64,000 bases of DNA from Liolophura sinensis (lineage: Eukaryota; Mollusca; Polyplacophora; Chitonida; Chitonidae), in contig NC_088301.1 in NCBI RefSeq assembly GCF_032854445.1, positions 23,906,226 to 23,970,225 on the forward strand, read 5' to 3'. The stretch's first letter is position 1; each line of letters starts with the position of its first letter. Below, piece after piece: positions 43,531 through 55,400 of the stretch. The notes below the pieces were generated by a model. The model was not told the DNA's origin, did not search any database, and saw only the letters and a list, made by a program, of their open reading frames with translations. A program made the position numbers and the translations under genes.

Positions 43531-43800
43531 AATGGGTTTTATATACTGCTGTATAGTTCGTAATAATATACATGTACAGACAGTGGGTTTTACATACTGC
43601 TGTATTGTTTGTAACAATATATGGACAGTGGGTTTTACATACTGCTGTATTGTTTGTAACAATATATGGACAGTGGGATTTACATGCTGCTGTATTGTTT
43701 GTAACAATATATGGACAGTGGGTTTTACATACTGCTGTATTGTTTGTAACAATATATGGACAGTGGGTTTTACATGCTGCTGTATTGTTTGTAATGATAT
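43531..43800. repeat. 45-bp tandem repeat, six copies
   Basis: Unit tgggttttacatactgctgt, attgtttgtaacaatatatg, gacag (45 bp). The length is a multiple of 3, so both strands stay open through the array (plus reads WTVGFTYCCIVCNNI per unit). Treated as a repeat, not a gene. Confidence 0.93.
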
Positions 43801-44304
43801 ATACACAAAGGAAAATTTAAGGTCTCACTATCAATAGTTGAATTAATTTCATTTCATGCTGTACCAAAGATACATGTATAATTTTCTTAACTGTGCTTGG
43901 GGTGTTGCATTGCTTTCAGCACCTTTTATTTTCCCTGGTCATATTACAACTGTCCATCTTGTAGCAAGTGTGTTTCAGTGTTAACACATACATATACATG
44001 AACATGTATTTCCTTTCCTCACAGAATGCTGACCTTTCATCTTATGTAAAAAAGTACCAAATCTGTCAATTCCAAAGCTTTCTAGGTCTCGCCCAACATG
44101 TGACTGAGCCACATTGTCCCACTTTATACAACAAAGCGACAAGCAGTTCTGCATTATAAAATCACTGTGTTAGTCTGTTTGTCAGTCGGATTTCTTACAT
44201 CCTATCTTGTAACATTAGTCAGTCATTTAAGACGACCTGAAATGCTACACAGTTAACTTTTTGTGAGATGCTGTAGCTATAGCGAATTTGCACTTGGACA
44301 TTTG

Positions 44305-44430
44305 TTTGTTTGTTTCATTGGAGTTTTACACCATTCTAAAGAATATTTCAGATATATAGGGTATATTTGTTTGATTGGAGTTTTACACCATTCTAACGAA
44401 TATTTCAGGTATACAAGGGAGGTCAGCATA
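44305..44430 (-). mobile_element. SINE tail, duplicated in tandem
   Basis: Two copies side by side of ttggagttttacaccattct, aa(a/c)gaatatttca, (44312-44355 and 44370-44412), followed by a short body piece ggtcagcataaatt. Diverged, minus-oriented. Confidence 0.65.
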
Positions 44431-45438
44431 AATTTATTATGGAAAGAAACATGCTCTGTGAAACTAATTTGCACCTGACAAATTACAAATGACAAAAGGT
44501 GTTCTATCAGAAGGTGAATACTAAGACATTTCATTAATGATTTATGATTACTCATATAATTAATCATTTATTTTCCACAAAAATAGCAGTGTTATTAAAA
44601 TGTTAGGTTTCACAGAAACACAAGTACCCACATCTCTTTCAAAAAGTTTTTCCCTAACAAGAGGGCAAATACATGTACATGCAGGAGCAGAGTCAGGAAG
44701 AATTACTTTTGAAATCTTGAAATTCTTATCTAGGCATACATGTATACCCCATAAACAATTAATACAACAATAATGCTCTATTCTTAGTGCTGGAAGGGCT
44801 CCAAGAAATAAAGTTTCGTTAGGTTTTCCCCACAATATCAAACTTTTTTTAAATGTTGGTTATAAATTTTGTCACTTTTGTCCATATCATTTTGTACAGA
44901 TCTACACACAGAACAAGCTGGGTATTCAGTTAAATCTTTGTATGATTAGATCTTTGGGATTGAATTACCAGGGAGTTTACCGCATAACAGTAAATGGTGT
45001 AAGTTAAGGATAAGCAGATGGTACACAAGCCCGGGTGGCCAACACCTACAGACTGGAGTAGCTGGGCACAATGTATATGTCTGTCAACTCATTACAGCTC
45101 TAAATGTTAGCCATACCACACCATTTCCTCCATTCCACCCTACTTCAACCAGACCATAAACCAGTCTCAGTCTTTCATATACTAGCACAGCCTAATTTAT
45201 CACCTTCCATTGATTAGAATATAATATACATTTAAGTACCTGCTCAGTGAATAGTGCAGGTGAGAAATTCATGCTTTGGAGTGAGATGTTGTCAGGTAGT
45301 CTGACAGTCAATTGTCAGCCCTATCAAACTCACGATGAGAAGCGGGATTTTGCAATAAATGCACTGGATCCAACAATATCCATACACCCATTGTACATGT
45401 AACCTGAGTTACTACAGCATGTACATTTATTTGATGGG

Positions 45439-45571
45439 GCACGAGGGAAGGTCTGCCAGCAACCTGCGGATGGTTGTGGTTTTCACCAGGCCTGCCCGGT
45501 GTCCTCCCGCCATCGTATAAGTGAAATATTCTTGAGTACAGCGTAAAACACCAATAAAATAAATAAATAAA
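45439..45571 (+). mobile_element. 5'-truncated SINE with 12-bp target duplication
   Basis: gaaggtctgccagcaacctg through aaacaccaataaaataaata. Flanked by ttatttgatggg at 45427-45438 and 45572-45583. Confidence 0.9.
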
Positions 45572-46321
45572 TTATTTGATGGGTGGATTAGTGTTTTGAC
45601 GCAAGCTGCGAAAGACTGCAGTGGTACAGCTGTTATGCTGTTCTAAATGTACATTGTGTGGCAAAAAGAAACAATCTGGAACACACAGGTACAAGTATAA
45701 CGTTTTGAATAATATTTGTTCAAAAGTTATAGAGGCTATAAAAGAGACCAGTGGGATGTATAGGGGTGTAATAATGAGATTTTTAATAAATGATACAGCA
45801 GTTTTTCATTCCCAAGAGATCAGAAAAACAACATATCAACATGTGAAATGGCAAAGTTACTACAGTTCAAAATAATTATTATTCTTGTTCATGATTTGAT
45901 ATTCTGCACTTGCACCTGTACATTACTGCCTGTCAAAAAAGTGAAAAAAACATCTATCACATTGTTTCTACGTGAATATACATGTAAATGTCACAGAAAC
46001 ACTTTATATAAAATTAGAACTAATAACTTAAGTCACAATGTACATGGCACAACACTGCCTTGTAACACGCTGTTGTGTTTTGGGTCATTGGCTCATAATC
46101 CATCCTGGTATTTGGATAGATCGGTGTGACATTTCAGCTCTGATGTGTAAACATGATAATTTGCTACATGTATGTGTATAAACCATCAGTGTAACATTAA
46201 TCATTCAATTCTGTAAACCGCCAATGGCAACCACTACACATTTTATGGGGATGGTGTACAGTTTGAAAGAAAGCTGTATCATTGTGTGAGACCGTTTTTT
46301 TTCTACAGTGTTTGGTTTATG

Positions 46322-46850
46322 TTAAGTCATACCAAAAGTCCATTACCCAGAAGTATACAACTTCCCTACAGCTAGTCTCCACTGCACCTTACACATGTTA
46401 TGACATCTGCAGAAGCTCGAGCCACCTGGTGGAGAAACATGCCAACCTCTTGGGTGGAAATTGTGAATTGAACCATGGGAAATCTAATGTAAACAGCTCC
46501 TACAAAAACTGGCCACACAATGAAACCGGAATTCCATATTTAAAAATTACCATTTCACTAATCATTGTTGCTATGCAGTTGACTACTAAAACAGTTACTA
46601 TCACTGACATTGTTGTCCTTTACAAAACTCTAATTTCTCGTAATTTCAACACAACAGTGTTTGGAACATTTTTTCTCACCATGCATCAGCCATTTCTTAA
46701 ATGTCTGCTGAGCAAAAGAGAGAAAAAAAATACATGGCTGCGCAGATACGTCACATAATGTGTTAGAGATTGACGAAGTGTAAGGTGTAGTGGAGACTAG
46801 CTATAGGGAAGTTGCGTACTTCTAGATAATGGACTTCTGGTGTTACTTAA
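46322..46850. mobile_element. Inverted-repeat DNA element, 529 bp, TTAA ends
   Basis: 73-bp terminal inverted repeats at 46322-46394 and 46778-46850, about 80 percent alike (shared acttccctanagctagtctc, cactnacaccttacac). Both outer ends are TTAA, as in the target duplications of piggyBac-type elements, though the usual CCC start is absent. A plus-strand 158-codon open frame (46282-46758) overlaps the left repeat and resembles no transposase, so the element is probably non-autonomous. Confidence 0.78.
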
Positions 46851-47569
46851 GATTATTCCAGTACATGATTAATTACATGTGCATGTTGTTTAATAATACC
46901 ATGCAGTGAGTCTACTGTTGTGTCCAATTAGATACTGGCAAAAGTCCATAGAGAGAGACATATTTTGTCATTTTCATTGACACTTAAAGGAGACAATTTA
47001 AATATCAATCAAATACCATTGAAAAGAGCATGCATTTCCTGGCAGGTGCATGACATAAAAAAAATTCTAATATGTACCTAAAGTTGATAAATTATAAATA
47101 AAGTCAGTGTCAAAATTTGCTGTGGGCAACTACATTTTGCTTAAGAATTAGTCCTGCAGTCTTCTGTGTTAGGAGGAGAATTGCCATCGGAAATCGTCAA
47201 AGTGCAGTTCGTACATTTCCGGTGGAAATTTTCTTCCCAAAAGGCAGCGAGCAGTACAAGTTGTTTTCCGCTTGACGATCTGGAAACCGGAATGTTGGAC
47301 ATCTGTTCCGAGTTTTAACAACTCTCATTGGCTGAGAGGCAACACACCCCCAGCATAAATTACACAGTGTTCAAGATGAAAGACGCGCTGGACTCAGCGA
47401 TTTATGCCAGCTTTGCCGTTTGCAGGCTATACGTGTATGGCAAGGAAAAGTGGCAAAATTATGCAGTAGGCACCACCAGATAGAAAAAAATGTGCTCTTT
47501 TCAGCCTATAGTGTCATGTTTTTAAGTTTTCTTCTCCTTTAACATTTTACTGAAACATCAAAAGCGCAA

Positions 47570-48075
47570 CCACACCATCAAACATTATAGGTGAAACCAC
47601 ACCATCAAACATTATAGGTGAAACCACACCATCAAACATTATAGGTGAAAACCACACCATCAAACATTATAGATGACACCACACCATCAAAGATTATAGA
47701 TGACACCACACCGTCAAACATTATAGATGACACCACACCATCAAACATTACAGATGACACCACACCGTCAAACATTATAGGTGAAACCACACCGTCAAAC
47801 ATTATAGGTGAAACCACACCGTCAAACATTATAGATGAAACCACACCATCAAACATTATAGATGACACCACATCATCAAGCATTATAGATGACACCATGC
47901 CATCAAGCATTATAGGTGAAACCACACCATCAAAGGTGAAACCACACCAAACACTATAGGTGAAACCACACCATCAAACATTATAGGTGAAACCACACCA
48001 TCAAAGGTGAAACCACACCAAACACTATAGGTGAAACCACACCATCAAACATTATAGGTGAAACCACACCACACA
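47570..48075. repeat. 27-bp tandem repeat, about 18 copies
   Basis: Unit aaccacaccatcaaacattataggtga with ggtgaa/gatgac variants; some short units lack the tataggt part. The 27-bp length keeps frame, so plus (DDTTPSNII)n and minus (GVVSSIMFD)n open frames arise. No start context, splice sites or secretion signal support coding. Confidence 0.93.
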
Positions 48076-50961
48076 ACGTGTTTGACATTGTGGAACAAAA
48101 GACTCATAGCGTTGATGTCCTAATTCACTGCAGCACCACCTGCTGGAAAAGAAACATCTGTTGCTACCTCAATGTCTGATTCATGATTCAACGATATGAT
48201 AAAGGACAAAACAGACCAAAATAAGAAATTAGTCTACAATTTGTTATGGCCATATGTTCCATACTTTTACACGTGTGTTTCAATTCAGAAAAATAAAACA
48301 TTTTGAAAAACAACCCAGGAAAATGTCTTAGTTTAAAATGATCATTAGTTTTGTTAAAAATAGACCAAATTCCCCAAAGCCTTCAACTCCATCTGTTACA
48401 CATCTTCATGGTGAGGCCATGTATCAAGTTCCAATTCAACATGACACATTGTTTAGAAAAAAGTTGGGGAAACCCACTGGTGACTGATGGACTGACAATC
48501 GAGGCATAAACCTAGAGTTCATTCCCATACAGGCAGGGCACTAAAAAGAATATTTGTTTTGATCCATTATATTGGTAACTGAATGGGAATGAAATTGTTA
48601 ATTCCACACCGAAGACAGACATATGTGTAGCTTTTTTATGTGTACCAGTTTTTTCTACTCGCAACTGAACTTCTCCAAACAATACCAGATTGTTATTCCG
48701 TGATTTTTACGTGTCTGTCTAAATGAAGCAGAAGAAGAAAATCTCATGACCAGCCATATTTCATATCCAGGTTTTTTATTTGTTTTCTTTTTGCACATGG
48801 GAATTAGCATTAATGATTTTACCAGAAATAATCCTTTACCAGAAGAATATCAATTCAGAATGCATGATTCTTAAAACCCAATCCATAAAAAAATCATCAA
48901 CAAATTTAATTACTTGCTTGACAGTTCTCTCAAAACTACTAAATAATAAAGCGAATGCTAAACATGAATCACTCCTAAATTATGGCAGCATACAAGCACA
49001 CAAAACCTAATCAGAATAATCACTATAACAAAACATGGTATTAGGTACAATAGCATCAATACACCTCCATTTTTATCAACTGCTGGGAAAAAACATATGC
49101 ATGCATGCACCAGTGACTTACATCTTGTACGTGTATATAGGTCAAAGAACATTTATTTTTTATGAGCCATTAAAGTGCTCTTTAAATAGCTTTCTCAGCA
49201 GGCCCCAAATGGGAAAGCCATGTCCTGAATTGATATTTTCACTGTATTTTAGCACCTCATCAGCATTTTTATAGTTATGTATCTATAGCACAGCTCCCTT
49301 TGTTGTATCCAGGCATGATAAAAGGTTGTTCATCAAATCTACCAAATTGCCATGTGGCCCAAACTAGATGATGATATATCCATTTGCTTTGCACTAAACA
49401 GGACTGTTCACACTACATGTATGTTTTTTGTGAATCTTAATCTTTTTGGGAATTTTAAACATAAAATGCAATCTTTTGTTGCATTATTTATTCAGATCAT
49501 GCAAGGCACAGCGAATATCAATGAATTTTTCAGACCCTGAACTTCAAATTGGCCATATGGGTTATAGTGCAGGTAATATGTAGATGGTCACAGACAAGTC
49601 GGTATTCTCATTTCGACGCTACACAGAAAACTACTTGTCAATATTAAATATGAATACATTAATTCATAGATCAAGCTGAAGTGTTAATGCTGGAAATGTG
49701 TTAGATTGTACTGACCTATCACATGCACACATAGATTACATGATAGATAGAATTAGAACAAGCAAAATGTTTCACGCAATAAAACTTAGATGAACTAGAT
49801 TTATTACTATCTTTCTATCTGACTGATTTATTAACTTATTATATAACTTATACCTTGACAGTGATAGATATGAATGGATGGATCCTGACAGAACCCTCTG
49901 AATTCCACACACCTCACTGAGCACATAAATCTCAAAACACCTCCCAGACAGCTTCTACAAAAAAAAACAAAAAAAAAACACCAAGGGTTCGATCTGAACA
50001 CACCAACCTTATGTTCTTTACTACAACACTTAAGACCATCCACCAACCAGACTTAGTAGCCTTGTCTTTCAGACTATACTACCTCAGTCCTCCACATTTT
50101 CCTGATATATTAAATATAGATTCTTGAAAAGCCTGCAAATAATTGATATTCTGTCCAAAACTTTCTCACCCCAGCACTCCCAAAGCTTGCATGGTCCAAA
50201 TTACAAATTGCCATTTAATGATATTAATACTGCACGGGGGTGGGGTTTGTATGTCAGCAGTTGCAGGGGATCAGCCCAGTGTACATGAGACTCTCCTACC
50301 ACCGTGTCAGAATCCATCTTCAGTATGTTAGTCACACACAGATCTATGCGTTCTGACTCTAACACTAATGACTTTATGACTTCATATTCCTGTATTCCCA
50401 AGTCGGCACAAGATATATTGCCTGTAGAGTAGACTGGGCAGATCAATGGACCAGTGGAATCTACTCGGCTATTTTCTGCTCTCTGATGAAGAGCCTGTTT
50501 TCAGGTGGATGAACACCTCTCTGTCTGACATGGAATTTCATGGTTTCTGGTCTCACAGCAAACACGTATTCCTTCCATTACTCTAACTTTGGACATGCAC
50601 GTCTTCCTGACAACACTGCTGTTGTTGGGAGGCAAATATGCCTATAATGCGATATACATGCGAGTGGTGTATGTTGCACCACTTTGTTAAAACAAAAAAG
50701 GACACAGTCAGCAATTGACACAGCACATATTTTTTTAGGCAAACATTCCATACACATGTATGTTTGCTGGTTATGACACGATTGATCATCCAAGACAGCT
50801 ATGGCCAAACACTTAAAAGTTTTTAATGACTAACCATTTTGCCACAATCAAAAAAAAAAACCCCAAAAACAAGAATCCTCCACCAACCTACCCTATTTTC
50901 TCTGATAGGTTAGGATTACACCCAATAAAGAATTTTTTATGGATAGCCTTGAGTGTAACAT
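48076..50961. other. No gene recognised
   Basis: AT-rich; contains the weak exon candidate at 50289-50423 and nothing else I can name. Confidence 0.4.
50289..50423 (-). CDS. Weak candidate exon
   Basis: Open frame with acceptor tctactctacag and possible donor GTG|GTAGGA. It reads CADLGIQEYEVIKSLVLESE then RIDLCVTNILKMDSDTV, which has a protein-like mix of charged and hydrophobic residues. I do not recognise a family and found no partner exon. It could be a chance open frame. Confidence 0.2.
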
Positions 50962-51009
50962 TTATTTATTTATTTGATTGGTGTTTTACGCCGTACTCAA
51001 GAATATTTC
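50962..51009 (-). mobile_element. Very short SINE insertion (48 bp)
   Basis: Only the 3' end was copied: ttatttatttatttgattgg, tgttttacgccgtactcaag, aatatttc. Flanked by agtgtaacat at 50952-50961 and 51010-51019, a perfect 10-bp target duplication. Confidence 0.88.
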
Positions 51010-51019
51010 AGTGTAACAT

Positions 51020-52279
51020 GTACATGTATGTATGTGTACATGTAGTCAGATGATCACCAATCTTCAAAGCCTCAAGACACAACATCTGAAGTTTCTCTTC
51101 ACTAAAATGTAAAGATGCGTGCAACAAGATGAAACTTAGCGTCCAAAAAATTCAGGGGGCACAGTTTTGTGATTGTGTTACTACAAATCAGGTTGTGTAA
51201 ATTAATGCTTGTTATAATCAAATGTTCATCTATGTCTCTGATTTTCTCATCTCTCATAACAGCCAGAGAGGTGTATTGCACATTCATGGCTATACCATAG
51301 ATTCGCTAAGAGGATCAACTTAACGGTTTCACATCCAGTAGGAAGACACCTACATCCACACAATATTGTTTACACCATTTCCCTGTGCTAGCAGCTGATC
51401 CTCAAACATACATGTAGCCAGGACATTCAATTCCCAAACCAAAAATTTTCTCCATTCTCCCATTGTATTATATCAATAATAACGAGATGACCATCACTCA
51501 GTCAAAATTCATCCATTCTGGCCTCTGCAAATTTATTAATTTACAAGAACATGAAATACTGTAGCAGCATTTTTATGTAGGCAGTGGAATTTTGCTCCCT
51601 GGTTCTTCCAATGCACAAACCGTACAACCTTAATCATACATATGATACATGCATATATGTGAAATACATGTATTATGCCATACAATCTCACAGAAGACAG
51701 TTTATTGTACCGATCAGATCAACAGAAAATAATTAAATCTTCTCTACTGGACAGCATACCAATAGTCAATGTTTTATGATCTGTAGGAAATAATTAACCT
51801 AGAATGGTTGCCATTCCTGTCCTATTTCTAAAATTCAACTGTGATAATTTAAACTCAGACAACTCCTGTAGAGAGAAGTTTAATGATAAAAACATCTATT
51901 CTTTTTCCAGACATAAACATACATGTATCATATGCAGTTTTGGCTTTCTATTTTCATTTTCAAGACACAAATTTTTACATGTATATTTTAAAATATGCTT
52001 TTGTTTACATGTCGATTCATACTTTAAGTCAGACACCTATAATCTAAAGATCCACTGTAATCACATAAAGCAATATTTCACTGAAACAATGTTTGCATAT
52101 TTTACTTTTTACTTTCATAGTAATTGCCAAGTTTACGACTGAGGGAGACCAGGTAGAGCCAGGTTATTTCTAAAAAAAAAAAAAAAACCCTTTCTCTTGC
52201 CAACCAAGGTGGTGAACAGGAAGGATTAGGCATATGTCAAGCAACTATGCAAGCTACACAAAGATATATTCATTAGAAT
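51020..52279. other. No gene recognised
   Basis: AT-rich; many scattered acatgta words; an A-run at 52172-52187. Confidence 0.45.
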
Positions 52280-52465
52280 TTATATATGTATTTACTTGAT
52301 TTGTGCTTTTTGCCATACTCAAAAAATATATTTCACTTATACGACAGCAGCCAGCATTATGGTCGGAGCAAACTGGTCAGAGCATAGGGGCAACCCACGA
52401 CCATCTGCGTTTGCCTGGCAGACCTTCCCTCATATTCCTGAAGAGGAAACCAGCATGAGCTGGAT
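52280..52465 (-). mobile_element. 5'-truncated SINE
   Basis: Minus-oriented: tacttgatttgtgctttttg, tatacgacagcagccagcat, ccagcatgagctgga. Head absent. Confidence 0.87.
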
Positions 52466-55400
52466 GCGTATATAATTACAGGTCCTATTATGAAATAATG
52501 CACTCAGTATCACTGAATAACCTTTATGGTGCACCGTGGCAGTGATCTATGGCTTGCAGCTAGTTATAGACTTTGAAGATACATGCAAATACCATCCCTT
52601 AAAATAAAAATGAGCACAGTGCATTGTGCAAGTCCATTAACTGAGCATGTCTACAGGACTAATACAGCATGGTGTGTTAAAATAGACTGCACAAAGGGGT
52701 CATGTGCGCTGATGTTTGCAGTCAATCAGCTAATGATGACTTTTGTTTGCCTACATGACACTGACATCTGATCTCTCTTACCTCTATAACCACCACAGAT
52801 CAATACAGAACTGTCTTGTCTCTGCAGTTTCTGGACATGCTGAATCACATAATATATATGATCCAGCTGACCAGTTTCAAACTGCACAAATTAAACTCAG
52901 TGCACACTTAGCGATTTTGGACATACATGTGTATCATCGGGGTGGATTTCCTTCAAAGGTCTGCAGTTAAATTGGATATAAGGACATAGAGATTTTCTGG
53001 GCATTATTTAACATACCTGGTTCCATTTACACGACTTCATCCAACTGTAATAACTACGCCTGTACAAATAATTTTGAGCTTGTATGCATGGTTCCAGATG
53101 GTACATATATTTCTAGGTTTATGAGATTTTTGCTCTTGAGATTTACCACACAGTCACTCCCTTCAACCTATACACAGATGCATGTCTAAATCTGTTGTAA
53201 TTTATACAGTCATAAAGTCATAAATTCACAAAAACTGCTTAATAGCTTGAATACAGAGACTCTAAAATAGCTTATTTAATAGAATGGACTGAATGCACTC
53301 AAGTGCAAAGATGATTTGTTCCCAACATCTTTATATACAAACTGGAAAGGATATCAGCACAAGAGCCTACCACGGATTCCACAGTACATGTTAGAACTCC
53401 AAGTATGCATGTCTTAAACATAAAACATCAAAATAAGACACTTCTATCGTTGGCAAAAAACTATCTTCACCAAAGAGGATTACACAGTCAAAGTATCACA
53501 TCATTTATGATAGCCTACATGTTATAAAAAATATTAATATTTTTCACGCCAAGTTAACTTTCTATGAAAGCTTTCTACTATGTTTTGCTCTATTCACAGC
53601 TTGCTGCTGTTTCACTACAGTGTCTAATTATTATCATGAAAGGTTCCTGACACTCTTCACACTTACAGCAATATGCCTTCTCAACCAAAGCTAAGCCTAA
53701 AGGTTTCTTATAAAAGCCACGACACTTGTACTTCATGTTTATAGCATTTTTTTTTTTGCCTTATGTATCTGTATACATTAGTATTTGTGATGGGAGAAGC
53801 TTCCCAATCCTTTATACATACAGTAAATGATCTTTACGAACTTTGAGCATACAAAGCTTAACTTTGGATGCGCACACCCGAGCTTAAATCCAGACTGACG
53901 GAGCAAATCATTCAATCTTTAGCGTGATGTAGCATGGTAAAACTGAAAAGTGCACGAACAGATTTTTCAATAATTATGAAATGTAGCAACAACAAGTTAA
54001 AGCGACTGCTATGTGGCCAAAAGCTCTATTGTATGCACACTTCTAAAATGCATCCCAAGATGAAGACCGAGAAGATACCAGTAGAAACTTTAGCACCATT
54101 TCCAACAACAACAACACTGTCCTTCCACATAGATGCTCATTGCAGCTTAAAAGAATCAGCTGAAGTTATCAGTGCACTGGTGTAACTGGAGCATAGCAGA
54201 TGGATAATTCAAACCCTTTACGACTCAGCTTTAATAACACTTAATACACAGTAATCACCTGTCAGCATGTAGCAGCCTTCTTGTGGTCACCCTAACAAGA
54301 TTAGTTCATACTCGTTAATCAAGGTCTCTCATCGGCGCACGTTATCATCTCTCGTTAACAGGTAAGCCTTAATTTCATACATGTAGGCTCACTTACTGTG
54401 CATAGTGAACAGTGTGCGTCTCGAGAGAGCCATTGACAGCCGAGATTGTTGTTAATTAAATCTGACGGTAATCAGAGAATATATAGAGCACGGCCGAATA
54501 TTCACAGTCCTTATTCCTATATTAATGTCCAGTATTAACATGACTAGGACCACCAATCTTATTACTGGCTTCATGGCATACGAGTTTCGGTCAAGGGCTC
54601 AATAATTTACTATACACAGCCAATATCGTTCACCCACCATTATATACAGATAGACAGCTGCTCAGTTTTCTGCAGCAATTAACTCAGCCAGGAAGAAAAC
54701 ACACAAGAAAAGGTAAATCAAAGACTTCTGTTCCATCACCATCAAATTAGGTAGAGTTAAACACAGAATGGTAAAAACTCAGCCTATCAACAACAGGTGC
54801 TTTTTTTCCGGAATATTGCACAGAGCTAGCTCAGAAGCATCATCACAATGGATCGAATAAGAAAACCAAAAGAACTGAAAATTGTCATGTAATGGAACAA
54901 AATGAGTACATTTAATTTGCTTTCTTTTTATTTTTATCTTTTTTTCTCTGCTGTCTACAACATACTTAGGCTGAAATTCTTCTTCTTGTTCACTGCCTTA
55001 AACCTTATACACTGGCTATAAACTTCCTTATTTTCCATCTAAAGTTGTATAGTCTCCAGCCTACTGTGTTTTTTAGTCGTAGTGGCAATAAGCTGTCCAT
55101 AGCATTTGCAGGGCATTTTATATGGTCTTACATGAAGTTCAAATGTCAATTAATTGCCCAGCTTCCACTTGAGATGATAAAACATACATGTGCCCGACTA
55201 AAACATGATACATTTTCCTGATAGCCACATGTCGATACCTGTACTACCACAAATTACATATCAGAAGCAAATTAAAGTCTTGCTGATCCAAGGTTATTTT
55301 AAATCAATGGTACAGATATGTTTATGTTCATATACTCCAAATAAACTGAGAAAATGCGCTGTTTACATTTTAAGATTGTGCTTTCATGACAAGCAATAAT

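Noticed and set aside
43466-43837. Open frames on both strands (TVGFTYCCIVCNN and VKPTVHILLQTIQ)
   Set aside because: 45-bp tandem repeat open on both strands; not supported as a gene.
46282-46758. 158-codon plus-strand open frame
   Set aside because: Starts outside and runs through the left inverted repeat of the 46322-46850 element; no transposase-like motif; AT-rich chance frame is more likely.
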